A stretch of DNA of 64,000 bases from Euphorbia lathyris (taxonomy: Eukaryota > Streptophyta > Magnoliopsida > Malpighiales > Euphorbiaceae). Where the stretch lies: the NCBI RefSeq assembly GCF_963576675.1, contig NC_088919.1, positions 62,268,578 to 62,332,577 of the forward strand, written 5' to 3'. A model generated the notes under the pieces. It worked only from the letters and a program-made list of their open reading frames with translations, made no database searches and was not told the origin of the DNA. The position numbers and the translations under genes were made by a program. Position 1 is the first letter of the stretch. Every line of letters begins with the position of its first letter. Below are positions 48,971 to 61,552 of this stretch, piece after piece.

Positions 48971-50549
48971 CTTGTTAGATGAGGTGACGCGGCCTAATCT
49001 CCCGGGCGGACCGGGGGGTGGACACCTCATGGCGACGTAAGCGGTGATTGGCGCCGAAAGCAACCAATCGTGGAATCAAGCTGCTCGGCAGGACCGGATC
49101 TCGGAGTATGGAAGAGTCGCCACCCACGAATGGGAAAATGAACACCGATCCCTTACGGGAGACCGGTGAGGGTTCGGGAAACTTAGGTACGAGCCGAGAA
49201 GGCTAGCTCCTTTCCGGAGAAAGGCTACTAGGCACCCCGACATCGCCCGGTTATGAATCACCGGCCTCCTACTCAGCATGTTAGGCGATAACGGACTAAT
49301 CGCATATTTCTTTAAGTTTAAAATTCATTTGAAACCTTTTCTTTCTCGTTTTAAAAACCGTTTTGAGCATATATTATTGAAAGCCATTTTGGTAAAGAAT
49401 CACCCATTTACATCAGTTCAAAATACATAGGAGAGAGAGGGGGAGAAGGAAGAATCGGTTTATTTACAATGTGATTTATGCTTCGTATTTACACACTTAT
49501 TCTAAACTAAACTCACTTCCCAAAAACGAGTTTATTTACATGGTTCGTACCTTAATCGCCGTTGGAACGATTTAGGTATGTTTCAAAACCCCGTTGATTT
49601 ATATGGCATCTACTCGAATCGCCGTTGGAACGACTTGAGCGTTTGAAGACGTGGAATAAAGAATTTTAACCCGAAAACGTGGTTAGGCATACAAGTCAAT
49701 TTTTAATTACAAGGTTCGCTTAATCCGTCGTTGGAACGAATTAAGGTTTTAAAACGTGATGTTTTGAGAAACGGTTTGAAAATGTCAAGAAAAACGTCAT
49801 TTATACTTTAGGAACATCTAGAAAACTTTAATTTAAATAGCCAAATTAAAATTTCTTTTTGTGGTTTATTTTTCCCTTTTTCACTCAACTAACCTTTACT
49901 TGAACATAATTACAACAATGAGCAAATTAAGTCCAAAATTCACCCCACTAAACACATTTTAAAATAGATACATTTTGGATAAAATGGTATTTATACCTAT
50001 AGATTAAAAATAAGGTAAAACCTAATATATACTATAGTTATGGGTATGTACCAACAAAAAGGAAAATAATTCTAAGAATAGTATACTTATTATCCTAATT
50101 AAAACTTATAAAAATAACGCATAATGTTTATGAATAAGAAAATGGCATTTGACCCAAAAATAGTTTTTACATAAGAAAATAACTTTTAACCCCAAACTAA
50201 CTATTATAATAAATATATAGGAAATAACTCTCCTAAATATACATTAAGCATCAAAATAACACCTAATTATCCCCAAAAAATCTACTAATTAATTACCCCA
50301 AAATACTCAAGTAAATAACCTTCTAAAATAATACCCAGTGTAGTTTAAATGAATTAAGTAGAAAATATATACATATAGTTTATTAAACCAAATTAATGAA
50401 AGAAGAGATATATAAATAAACATATGTACCAAATATTTAAAAATAGCTTGAAAGTATCTATTACATAAATATACATATATATATAAAGGACCAATAGCCT
50501 AAAAGTTGAGAAAAAAGGACTAAAACAGCATTTTTTACATTTTAGCAGA

Positions 50550-50576
50550 TTTACCGACGGAAAATCCGTCGGTAAA
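50550..50576. repeat. Perfect hairpin in the second LTR
   Basis: Same 12-bp arms and AAA loop as 36227-36253, without change. Confidence 0.85.
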
Positions 50577-51276
50577 CAGCAATCAGTGACAGAAAAGGTA
50601 GAATTACAGCAGCACTCCAAAACTTTCCAGATTCGTTCAAAAGCTTTAAATTAAGTCTAATTCGATCGTTTTGGATCTCCGAACTACCAAAAATGGATCA
50701 TAGTCTATAACGGAGTTTCCTAAAACGACGTTTTTTATTTTAAAAAGTTATTCGGAAATATCTTTTCAAAACTTATAATTACAACGTTTTTAATACCCGA
50801 ACTACCTTTGAATCGGATCACGGTTCGTATTGGGATATTAAAACGAGGTTTTTTATTTTAAGGCAAAACCGAATTTTTATTTAACACGGGATAAATATAA
50901 ATAAATACCAGAAATAAATAAAACGTGATAAATAAATGAATAACTAAATAAATAAAATTAGAACATAAAAAATAAATAAAGAAAATAAAATAAATGAAAT
51001 GAATAAAACGAGTCTAATCCTCGGATAATACCTCGAGTTCGGTATTGACGGTTGAAGTCGGTTGATTCCACGAATCGTACTTTTCCGGTGTTTTTGAGTT
51101 TTTGGTAAAATTTTAACTTTTAGGAAATTTGGAATTTCTAGGAAAAAAAATGTTTTTTCCCAAAAAAAGATTTTCTCTCTCTAAAAATGTTTAGAGTGAG
51201 AAGCTCCTCCCAAAAGTCCCCCCCTTTTCACCTTGGGATCCGTGCCTTAAATAGGCAAAGAATCCCGTCAACTTTG

Positions 51277-51690
51277 GGAGACGCCCAAGTAAAATTGGGC
51301 GTCGCCCAAAGGGGGTTGGGCGAACGCCCAACTTCTGTTGGGCGAACGCCCAACATATGTTGGGCGCACGCCCAACAATCGTTGGGCGGCCGCCCAACAA
51401 TCGTTGGGCGACGATCGTTGGGCGTCCGCCCAACAATCGTTGGGCGTCCGCCCAACAGATGTTGGGCGTTCGCCCAACGACCGTTGGGCGTTCGCCCAAC
51501 GAACGTCGGGCGTTTGCCCAACGATCGTCGGGCGTCCGCCCGACGCCGTTGGGCGCTCGTCCGGCAGCCGTCGCACGCGTACGCCCGGCAGCCATCGGGC
51601 GTGCGCCCTACGCCGTCGGGCGCGTGTTCCCCGATGCTGGGCTTGCGCGCGCAACGGCCGTCGAGCGTGCGCCTTGCGCTGTCGGACGTG
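51277..51690. repeat. GC-rich palindrome field, right LTR
   Basis: Same GTTGGGCGNNCGCCCAAC units as in the partner LTR, but with extra units around 51400-51450 and 51600, including a partial unit, GTTGGGCGACGATCGTTGGGC. The two LTRs were identical at insertion, so the field has gained or lost units since. Confidence 0.88.
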
Positions 51691-51900
51691 CGTCCAACTG
51701 ACGTTGAACACGCATCGGCTGCCGCTAGGCGCTCGCACGACGTCGTTGAGCACTCGCGAGCCGTCCTCTTGACGACCGCGGCTCCATTAACTCTTCCCTT
51801 CTTATTACATATTTTGTGCGTTTTAGAACTTCCGGAATCAACCGCTTCAACTGTCTTGTTTACAGGTTTTCGTCACAGGTCCTCCGACTCGGTGTCTACA

Positions 51901-51905
51901 ATATC
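51901..51905. other. Target-site duplication, right copy
   Basis: ATATC, identical to 34584-34588. The leader of array unit 6 continues directly after it. Confidence 0.9.
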
Positions 51906-52235
51906 TTTTGTTATTCTTCTCTTGCAGTTGTGTAGTTGTGTAATATTCTTATTCTTCAATATATTTTCTTCACTTCTCTTGCATCCTTTATGTGCTATCG
52001 TAGGGATCACCAACAGTACCTTACTTTCAATTAAGATACTCTAATTCTAATTTGTAAAATATCTGCGATATCTTGTATAATCTGTAAGTTAGAAGTTATT
52101 CGTGTATTTAAAATTGAAACTTATCTTGTAGTAAAATCTATATAAATATCAATACAAAATGAATAGCGATAAAAATATTTAAAAAATAATACCCCAAATG
52201 GGTTTCTGTCAATCAAATTAGATATTGTTCATAAC

Positions 52236-53588
52236 TGTTATGGGTCCAGCTCATATTTAAGGTCCATTTATTATTAATTTTGACTTTTTTGAGAAGCTTA
52301 TGTTAATATTTTACTTCTTTTCCTCTCTAATTAGTGTACTCGTGGTACTCAGTAGTACGCTCGTGATACAGTACTCGCGTAACAGCAGCTCGTAGCTATT
52401 GTATGCATGGGAGTGATGATATATTGATTGCACGAGCTAGCCCATTCGGATGGAGAGAAAGGAAGGTACACTTGTTTGCACGGAACACTGATCCAATCTT
52501 AATTAAGGAGATAGACAACGAGACTTGTGAACTCGGATAGCCTTTAAGCATACCTCGTAACCACCCTCTTCTCTTGCCCTACCCTACCCTGCCTTTGCTT
52601 TGCTTTTCTTTCACCCTTCCGTAACCCCTTTCTTTTCCTTTCCTTACCTTTTCTTGTTTCCTTTCTGTAGTAAACATCTATTTCTATTAGCTTGAGTTAC
52701 CTAATCTTACCCCTTGCTTTGCTTCCCTTCTTGCTTGAGTTACCTTTTCTTAGCCCTTTTCTTGCTTGAGTTACCTCCATTGGAGCCCTTGCTTTCATTC
52801 TTGCTTGAGTTACCTTTTCTTAGCCATTTTCTTGCTTTCTCAACCGAATCTTTTCTTGTAATCTCGTAACCAGCCTGGGCCAAATAGCTTATTTTACTCT
52901 TCACACCGAAGAGGTTTTTCACATATAAATCTCATGTTGTGGATTGTGGTTTAGATTTTCATTCTTGTGGTTTTATTTGCTATTTTGATTTGGAACTTGG
53001 GTTGTGCTTTGCTTGATTGTTTGTGAGATAGATCCTTGTGGTGTTGTTATTGATATTCCGCGTGTTATTGGTAACCCGTCTTTTAGGGTCCTTCAATTTG
53101 GTATCCGAGCTTTCTAATTTTAATTTCGAAAATATCTGTAATATCTTGTATAATCTGTAACTTAGAACTTAGACTTAGTCATTCATGTATTTCAAATGTA
53201 AGTTAGAACTTAGACTTAGTCATTCGTGTATTTCAAATTGAAAATCTATTTAAATATCTTTTCTTATTCTTCTCTTTCAGTTGTGTAGTTGTGTAATATT
53301 CTTATTCTTCAATATCTTTTCTTCACTTCTCTTGCATCCTTTATATGCTATCGTAGGGATCACCAACAGTACCTTGCTTTCAATTCAGATACTCTAATTC
53401 TAATTTGTAAAATATCTGTGATATCTTGTATAATCTGTAAGTTAGAAGTCATTCGTGTATTTCAAATTGAAACTTATCTTGTAGTAAAATCTATTTAATT
53501 ATCAATACAAAATCAATAGCGATGACAATATTTAAAAAATAATACACCAAATGGGTTTCTGTCAATCAAATTAGATATTGTTCATAAC
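52236..53588 (+). repeat. Array unit 7, B type
   Basis: LTR 52236-53095 (860 bp) with the B block. The leader carries the B-linked CTCTTTCAG near 53272. It is the last B unit in the window. Confidence 0.85.
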
Positions 53589-54671
53589 TGTTATGGGTCC
53601 AGCTCATATTTAAGGTCCATTTATTACTAATTTTGACTTCTTTGAGAAGCTTAGGTTAATATGTATTTATGTGAATGAGTTGTTATTATTGAGACAAATG
53701 AAGGAAGAAGAAAAGACTCACAAAAAAAGTAATTCATGTTTGGCCTTTCTCTCACTAGGCCAGTTCACGTTTTTGTCAATTTCCGGAGATTGACCCGTCG
53801 GATCGTCACGATTTTTGGACTGGAGCTTCTTGACATATTGTTCCGTGTTCTCACCATTGTGATTGTCGGTTGGAGGTCGGGAAGGTCTGGCCTAGATTGG
53901 GGCAGATTGTAGACAGTTTCTTCTCTTTGTGGTATTTGTTTTCTTCTTGATCTCTTATTGTTTATCATTATTGTTGGTGGGTTATAAACCTTTGTAAGAC
54001 TTTGTTGGGTTTGCTTTGCCCTAAATTTTATCATAATAAAAGAAAAATGGTGGACTCCTCAAAGGTCCCTTGGTTTTGATTTGGAACTTGGGTTGTGCTT
54101 TGGTTGATTGTTCGTGAGATAAATCCTTGTGGTGTAATTATTGGTATTCTGCGTGTTATTGGTAACCCGTCTTTTAGGGTACTTCAATTTGGTATCCGAG
54201 CTTTCTAATTCTAATTTCTAAAATATCTGTAATATATTGTATAATCTGTAAGTAAGAACTTAGACTTAGTCATTCATGTATTTCAAATGTATGTTAGAAC
54301 TTAGACTTAGTCATACGTGTATTTCAAATTGAAAATCTAATTAAATATCTTTTCTTATTCTTCTCTTGTAGTTGTGTAATATTCTTATTCTTCAATATCT
54401 TTTCTTCACTTCTCTTGCATCCTTTATGTGCTATCGTATGGATCACCAACACTACCTTGCTTTCAATTAAGATACTCTAATTCAAATTTATAAAATATCT
54501 GCGATATCTTGTATAATCTGTAAGTTAGAAGTCATTCGTGTATTTCAAATTCAAACTTATCATGTAGTAAAATCTACTTAAATATCAATACAAAATCAAT
54601 AGCGATGACAATATTTAAAAAATAATACCCCAAATGGGATTCTGTCAATCAAATTAGATATTGTTTATAAC
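53589..54671 (+). repeat. Array unit 8, A2 type, promoter region deleted
   Basis: LTR 53589-54186 (598 bp). About 90 bp are missing after GGTCCCTTGGTTTT (54077), so the TATA-like motif is lost. Confidence 0.85.
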
Positions 54672-55812
54672 TGTTATGGGTCCAGCCCATATTTAAGGTT
54701 CATTTATTATTAATTTTGACTTCTTTGAGAAGCTTAGGTTAAGATGTATTTAAATGAATGAGTTCTCATTATTGAGACAAATGGAGGAAGAAGAAAAGAC
54801 TCACAAAAGAAGAAATTCGTTTTTGGCGTTTCTCTCATTAGGCCAGTTCACATTTTTATTGATTCTTAGAGATTGCACCGTCGGATCGTCACGATTTTTG
54901 GACAGGAGCTTCTTGAGATATTGTTCCGTGTTCTCACCGTCATGATTGTCTTTTAGAGGTTGGGAAGTTCTTTTCGGGATTGGGGTAGATTGAAGACATT
55001 TTCTTCTTTTTGTGGTATTTGTTTTCTTCTTGATCTTTTATTGTTTATGATTATTGTTAGTCGGTTATAAACCTTTGTAAGACTTTATTAGGTTTGCTTT
55101 GCCATCAATTTTATGATAATAAGAGAAGAATGGTGGACTTTTTAAAGGTCACGTGATTTTTACTCTTTACACCGAAGAGGTTTTTCACGTATAAATCTCA
55201 TGTTGTTGATTGTGGTTTGGATTTTCATTCTTGTGGTTTTATTTGCTATTTTGATTTGGAACTGGGATTGTGTTTTGCTTGATTGTTTGTGAGATAGATC
55301 ATTGTGGTGTTGTTATTGGTATTCCGCGTTTTATTGGTAACCCGTCTTTTCGGGTCCTTCAATTTGGTACCCGAGCTTTCTAATTTTAATTTTGAAAATA
55401 TCTGTAATATCTTGTATAATCTTTAAGTTAGAACTTAGACTTAGTCATTCATGTATTTCAAATTGAACATCGATTTAAATATTTTTCTTATTCTTCTCTT
55501 GCAGTTGTGTAGTTGTGTAATATTCTTATTCTTCAATATCTTTTCTTCACTTCTCTTGCATCCTTTATGTGCTATCGTAGGGATCACCAACACTACTTTG
55601 CTTTCAATTAAGATACTCTAATTCTATTTTGTAAAATATCTGCGATATCTTGTATAATCTCTAAGTTAGAAGTCATTCGTATATTTCAAATTCAAACTTA
55701 TCATCTAGTAAAATCTACTTAAATATCAATACAAAATCAATAGCGATGACAATATTTAAAAAATACTACCCCAAATGGGATTCTGTCAATCAAATTAAAT
55801 ATTGTTCATAAC
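54672..55812 (+). repeat. Array unit 9, A1 type
   Basis: LTR 54672-55361 (690 bp). G-box CACGTG at 55150-55155. PBS-like TGGTACCCGAGC. The leader has lost one copy of its internal ~50-bp duplication near 55440. Confidence 0.85.
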
Positions 55813-56991
55813 TGTTATGGGTCCAGCCCATATTTAAGGTCCATTTATTATTAATTTTGACTTCTTTGAGAAGCTTAGGTTAAGATGTATTTAAGTGAAT
55901 GAGTTGTCATTATTGAGACAAATGAAGAACGAAGAAAAGACTCACAAAAGAAGAAATTCGTTTTTGGCCTTTCTCTCACTACGCCAGTTCATGTTTTTGT
56001 CGATTTTCGAAGATTGAACTGTCGGATCGTCACGATTTTTAGACCGGAGCTTCTTGACATATTGTTCCTTGTTCTCACCGTTGTGATTGTCGTTTGGTGG
56101 TCGGGAAGGTCTGGTTGGGATTGGGAAGATTGTAGACAGTTTCTTCTCTTTGTGGTATTTGTTTTCTTTTTGATCTCTTATTGTTTATGATTGTTGTTGG
56201 TGGGTTATAAACCTTTATAAGCCTTTGTTGGGTTTGCTTTGCCCTCAATTTTATCATAATTAGAGAAGAATGGTGGACTCCTCAAAGGTCCCGTGATTTT
56301 TACTCTTCACACCGAAGAGGTTTTCCACGTATAAATCTCGTGTTGTTGATTGTGGTTTAGATTTCCATTGTTGTGGTTGTATTTGCTATTTTTATTTGGA
56401 ACTTGAATGTTTTTGTTGATTGTTCGTGAGATAGATCCTTGTGGTGTTGTTATTGGTATTCCGCGTGTCATTGGTAACCCGTCTTTTGGGGTCCTTCAAT
56501 TTGGTATCAGAGCTTTCTAATTCTAATTTCTAAAATATCTGTAATATCTTGTATAATCTGTAAGTTAGAACTTAGACTTAGTCATTCATGTATTTTAAAT
56601 GTATGTTAGAACTTAGACTTAGTCATTCATGTATTTCAAATTGAAAATCTAATTAAATATCTTTTCTTTTTCTTCTCTTGCAGTTGTGTAGTTGTGTAAT
56701 ATTCTTATTCTTCAATATCTTTTCTTCACTTCTCTTGCATCCTTTATGTGTTATCGCAGGGATCACCAACACTACCTTGCTTTCAATTAAGATACTCTAA
56801 TTCGAATTTATAAAATATCTGCGATATCTTGTATAATCTGTAAGTTAGAAGTCATTCGTGTATTTCAAATTCAAACTTATTGTGTAGTAAAATCTACTTA
56901 AATATCAATACAAAATCAATAGCGATGACAATATTTAAAAAATATTACCCCAAATGGGATTCTATCAATCAAATTAGATATTTTTCATAAC
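55813..56991 (+). repeat. Array unit 10, A2 type, intact PBS
   Basis: LTR 55813-56498 (686 bp) followed by a perfect TGGTATCAGAGC at 56502-56513. G-box position mutated (CCCGTG). Confidence 0.88.
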
Positions 56992-58174
56992 TGTTATGGG
57001 TCCAGCTCATATTTAAGGTTCATTTATTATTAATTTTGACTTCTTTGAGAAGCTTAGGTTAAGATGTATTTAAGTGAATGAGTTGTCATTATTGAGACAA
57101 ATGGAGGAAGAAGAAAAGACTCACAAAAGAAGAAATTCGTTTTTGGCCTTTCTCTCATTACGCCAGTTCACATTTTTGCCGATTCTCAGAGATTGAACAG
57201 TCGGATCGTCACGATATTTGGACAGGAGCTTCTTGACATATTGTTCCGTGTTCTCACCGTCATGATTGTCTTTTGGAGGTCGGGAAGGTCTTTTCGGGAT
57301 TGGGGCAGATTGAAGACATTTTCTTCTCTTTGTGGAATTTGTTTTTTTCTTGATCTCTTATTGTTTATGATTATTGTTGGTCGGTTATAAACCTTTGTAA
57401 GACTTTATTGGATTTGCTTTGCCATCAATTTTATGATAATAAGAGAAGAAGGGTGGACTTTTTAAAGGTCACGTGGTTTTTACACTTTACACGGAAGAGA
57501 GTTTTCACTTATAAATCTCATGTTGTTGATTGTGGTTTAGATTTGCATTCTTGTGGTTTTATTTGCTATTTTGATTTGGAACTTGGGTTGTGCTTTGCTT
57601 GATTGTTTGGGAGATAGATCATTGTGGTGTTGTTATTGGTATTCCGCGTGTTATTGGTAACCCGTCTTTTCGGGTCCTTCAATTTGGTATCCGAGCTTTC
57701 TAATTTTAATTTCGAAAATATTTGTAACATCTTGTATAATCTGTAAGTTAGAACTTAGACTTAGTCATTCATGTATTTCAAATATAAGTTAGAACTTAGA
57801 CTTAGTCATTCGTGTATTTCAAATTGAAAATCTATTTTAATATCTTTTCTTATTCTTCTCTTGCAGTTGTGTAGTTGTGTAATATTATTATTCTTCAATA
57901 TCTTTTCTTCACTTCTCTTGCATCCTTTATGTGCTATCGTGGGGATCACCAACACTACTTTGCTTTCAATTAAGATACTCTAATTCTAATTTGTAAAATA
58001 TCTGCGATATCTTGCATAATCTGTAAGTTAGAAGTCATTAGTGTATTTCAAATTCAAACTTATCATGTAGTAAAATCTACTTAAATATCAATAAAAAAAT
58101 CAATAGCGATGACAATATTTAAAAAATATACCCCAAATGGGTTTCTGTCAATCAAATTAGATATTGTTCATAAC
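56992..58174 (+). repeat. Array unit 11, A1 type
   Basis: LTR 56992-57681 (690 bp). G-box CACGTG at 57470-57475. PBS-like TGGTATCCGAGC. Confidence 0.85.
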
Positions 58175-59348
58175 TGTTATCGGTCCAGCTCATATTTAAG
58201 GTCCATTTATTATTAATTTTGACTTCTTTGAGAAGCTTAGGTTAATATGTATTTATATGAATGAGTTGTTATTATTGAGACAAATGAAGGAAGAAGAAAA
58301 GACTCACAAAAGAAGAAATTCATGTTTTGCCTTTCTCTCACTAGGTCAGTTCACGTTTTTGTCGATTTTCGGAGATTGAACCTTTCAATCGACACGATTT
58401 TTGGACAGGAGCTTCTTAAAATATTGTTCCTTGTTCTCACCATTGTGATTGTCGTTTGGAGGTCGGGAATGTCTGGTCGGGATTGGGGTAGATTGTAGAC
58501 AGTTTCTTCACTTTGTGGTATTTGTTTTCTTCTTGATCTCTTATTGTTTATGATTGTTGTTGGTGGGTTATAAACCTTTGTAAGACTTTGTTCGGTTTGC
58601 TTTGCCCTAAATTTTATCATAATAAGAGAAGAAGGGTGGACTCCTCAAAGGTCCCGTGGTTTTTACTCTTCACACCGAAGAGGTTTCCATGTATAAATCT
58701 CGTGTTGTTGATTGTGGTTTAGATTTCCATTCTTGTGGTTTTATTTGCTATTTTGATTTGCAACTTGGGTTGTGCTTTGGTTGATTATTTGTGAGATAAA
58801 TCCTTGTGGTGTAGTTATTGGTATTCTGCGTATTATTAGTAACCCGTCTTTTGGGGTACTTCAATTTGGTATCCGAGCTTTCTAATTCTAATTTCTAAAA
58901 TATCTGCAATATCTTGTATAATCTGTAAGTTAGAACTTAGACTTAGTCATTCATGTATTTCAAATGTATGTTAGAACTTAAACTTAGTCATTCGTGTATT
59001 TCAAATTGAAAATCTAATTAAATATCTTATCTTATTCTTCTCTTGCAGTTGTGTAATATTCTTATTATTCAATATCTTTTCTTTACTTCTCTTGCATCCT
59101 TTATGTGCTATCGCAAGGATCACCAACACTACCTTGCTTTAAATTAAGATACTCTAATTCTAATTTATAAAATATCTGCGATATCTTGTATAATCTGTAC
59201 GTTAGAAGTCATTCGTGTATTTAAAATTCAAACTTATCCTGTAGTAAAATGTACTTAAATATCAATACAAAATCAATAGCGATGACAATATTTAAAAAAT
59301 AATACCCCAAATGAGATTCTGTCAATCAAATTATATATTGTTCATAAC
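58175..59348 (+). repeat. Array unit 12, A2 type
   Basis: LTR 58175-58863 (689 bp). CCCGTG replaces the G-box; TATAAATCTCGTG is present. Confidence 0.85.
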
Positions 59349-60531
59349 TGTTATGGGTCCAGCCCATATTTAAGGTTCTTTTATTATTAATTTTGACTTC
59401 TTTGAGAAGCTTAGGTTAAGATGTATTTAAATGAATGAGTTGTCATTATTGAGACAAATGGAGGAAGAAGAAAAGACTCACAAAAGAAGAAATTCGTTTT
59501 TGTCCTTTCTCTCATTAGTCCAGTTCACATTTTTGCCGATTCTCAGAGATTGAACCGTCGGATCGTCACGATTTTTGGATAAGAGCTTCTTGACATATTG
59601 TTCCGTGTTCTCACTGTCATGATTGTCTTTTAGAGGTCGGGAAGGTGTTTTCGGGATTGGGGCAGATTGAAGACATTTTCTTCTTTTTGTGGTATTTGTT
59701 TTCTTCTTGATATCTTATTGTTTATGATTATTGTTGGTCGGTTATAAACCTTTGTAAGACTTTATTGGGTTTGCTTTGCCATCAATTTTATGATAATAAG
59801 AGAATAAGGGTGGACTTTTTAAAGGTCACGTGATTTTTACTCTTTACACCGAAGAGGTTTTTCACGGTTAAATCTCATGTTGTTGATTGTGGTTTAGATT
59901 TTCATTCTTGTGGTTTTATTTGCTATTTTGATTTGGAACTTGGGTTGTGTTTTACTTGATTGTTTGTGAGATAGATCATAGTGGTGTTGTTATTAGTATT
60001 CCGCGTGTTATTGGTAACCCGTCCTTTCCGGTCCATCAATTTGGTATCCGAGCTTTCTAATTTTAATTTCAAAAATATCTGTAATACCTTGTATAATCTG
60101 TAAGTTAGAACTTAGACTTAGTCATTCATGTATTTCAAATGTAAGTTAGAACTTAGACTTAGTCATTCGTGTATTTCAAATTGAAAATCTATTTTAATAT
60201 CTTTTCTTATTCTTCTCTTGCAGTTGTGTAGTTGTGTAATATTCTTATTCTTCAATATCTTTTCTTCACTTCTCTTGCATCCTTTATGTGCTATCGTAGG
60301 GATCACCAACACTACTTTGCTTTCAATTAAGATACTCTAATTCTAATTTGTAAAATATCTGCGATATCTTGTATAATCTGTAAGTTAGAAGTCATTCGTG
60401 TATTTCAAATTCAAACTTATCGTGTAGTAAAATCTACTTAAATATCAATACAAAATCAATAGCGATGACAATATTTAAAAAATAATACCCCAAATGAGAT
60501 TATGTCAATCAAATTAGATATTGTTCATAAC
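59349..60531 (+). repeat. Array unit 13, A1 type
   Basis: LTR 59349-60038 (690 bp). G-box CACGTG at 59827-59832. The TATA motif is damaged (GGTTAAATC). Confidence 0.85.
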
Positions 60532-61552
60532 TATTATGGGTCCAGCCCATATTTAAGGTCCATTTATTATTAATTTTGACTTCTTTGAGAAGCTTAGGTT
60601 AAGATGTATTTAAGTGAATGAGTTGTCATTATTAAGACAAATGAAGAACGAAGAAAAGACTCACAAAAGAAGAAATTCGTTACGATTAGGGCAGATTGTA
60701 GACAGTTTCTTCTCTTTGTGGTATTTGTTTTCTTTTTGATCTTTTATTGTTTATGATTGTTGTTGGTTGGTTATAAACCTTTGTAAGACTTTGTTGGGTT
60801 TGCTTTCCCCTCAATTTTATCATAATAAGAAAAGAATGGTGGACTCCTCAAAGGTCCCATGATTTTTACTCTTCACACCGAAGAGGTTTTCCACGTATAA
60901 ATCTCGTGTTGTTGATTGTGGTTTAGATTTACATTCTTGTGGTTTTATTTGCTATTTTGATTTGGAACTTGAATGCTTTGGTTGATTGTTCGTGAGAGAT
61001 CCTTGTGGTGTTATTGGTATTCCGCGTGTTGTTGGTAACCCGTCTTTTGGGGTCCTTCAATTTGGTATCCGAGCTTTCTAATTCTAATTTCTAAAATATC
61101 TGTAATATCTTGTATAATCTTTAAGTTAGAACTTAGACTTAGTCATTCATGTATTTCAAATGTAAGTTAGAACTTAGACTTAGTTATTCGTGTATTTCAA
61201 ATTGAAAATCTATTTAAATATCTTTTCTTATTCTTCTCTTACAGTTGTGTAGTTGTGTAATATTCTTATTCTTCAATATATTTTCTTCACTTCTCTTGCA
61301 TCCTTTATGTGCTATCGTACGGATCACCAATACTACCTTGTTTTCAATTAAGATACTCTAATTCTAATTTGTAAAATATATGCGATATCTTGTATAATCT
61401 GTAAGTTAGAAGTCATTCGTGTATTTCAAATTGAAAATTATCCTGTAGTGAAATCTATTTAAATATCAATAGAAAATCAATAGCAAAGACAATATTTAAA
61501 AAATAATACTCCAAATGGGTTTTTGTCAATCAAATTATATATTGTTTATAAC
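60532..61552 (+). repeat. Array unit 14, A2 type, internally deleted
   Basis: LTR 60532-61059 (528 bp). About 160 bp are missing where GAAATTCGTT joins ACGATTAGGGCAG near 60681. The terminal TG is TA. Confidence 0.85.

Larger units (their letters stand above)
34589..51900 (-). mobile_element. Non-autonomous Tat/Ogre-like Ty3/gypsy element, 17.3 kb
   Basis: Two 2.93-kb LTRs, both reading TGTTAGA... to ...GTGTCTACA on +, are flanked by a perfect ATATC duplication. The PBS next to the right LTR reads TGGCGATTCTGCTGGGGA on -. The purine-rich AAAAGTAGGGGCAAC lies beside the left LTR on -. Both are of the Tat/Ogre style, and together they set transcription right to left. The 11.45-kb interior holds only a gag remnant; no protease, RT, RNase H or integrase could be found. 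Mobilisation would need proteins from a related autonomous element. The fairly close LTR similarity and intact duplication argue for a relatively recent insertion into an already formed array. Confidence 0.9.
48973..51900 (-). repeat. 5' LTR of the Tat-like element
   Basis: 2928 bp, closely matching 34589-37521. It lacks about 62 bp near 49700 that the other LTR has, and carries a longer palindrome field, so the two lengths nearly balance. In the first 64 bases three substitutions are visible. Confidence 0.92.
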
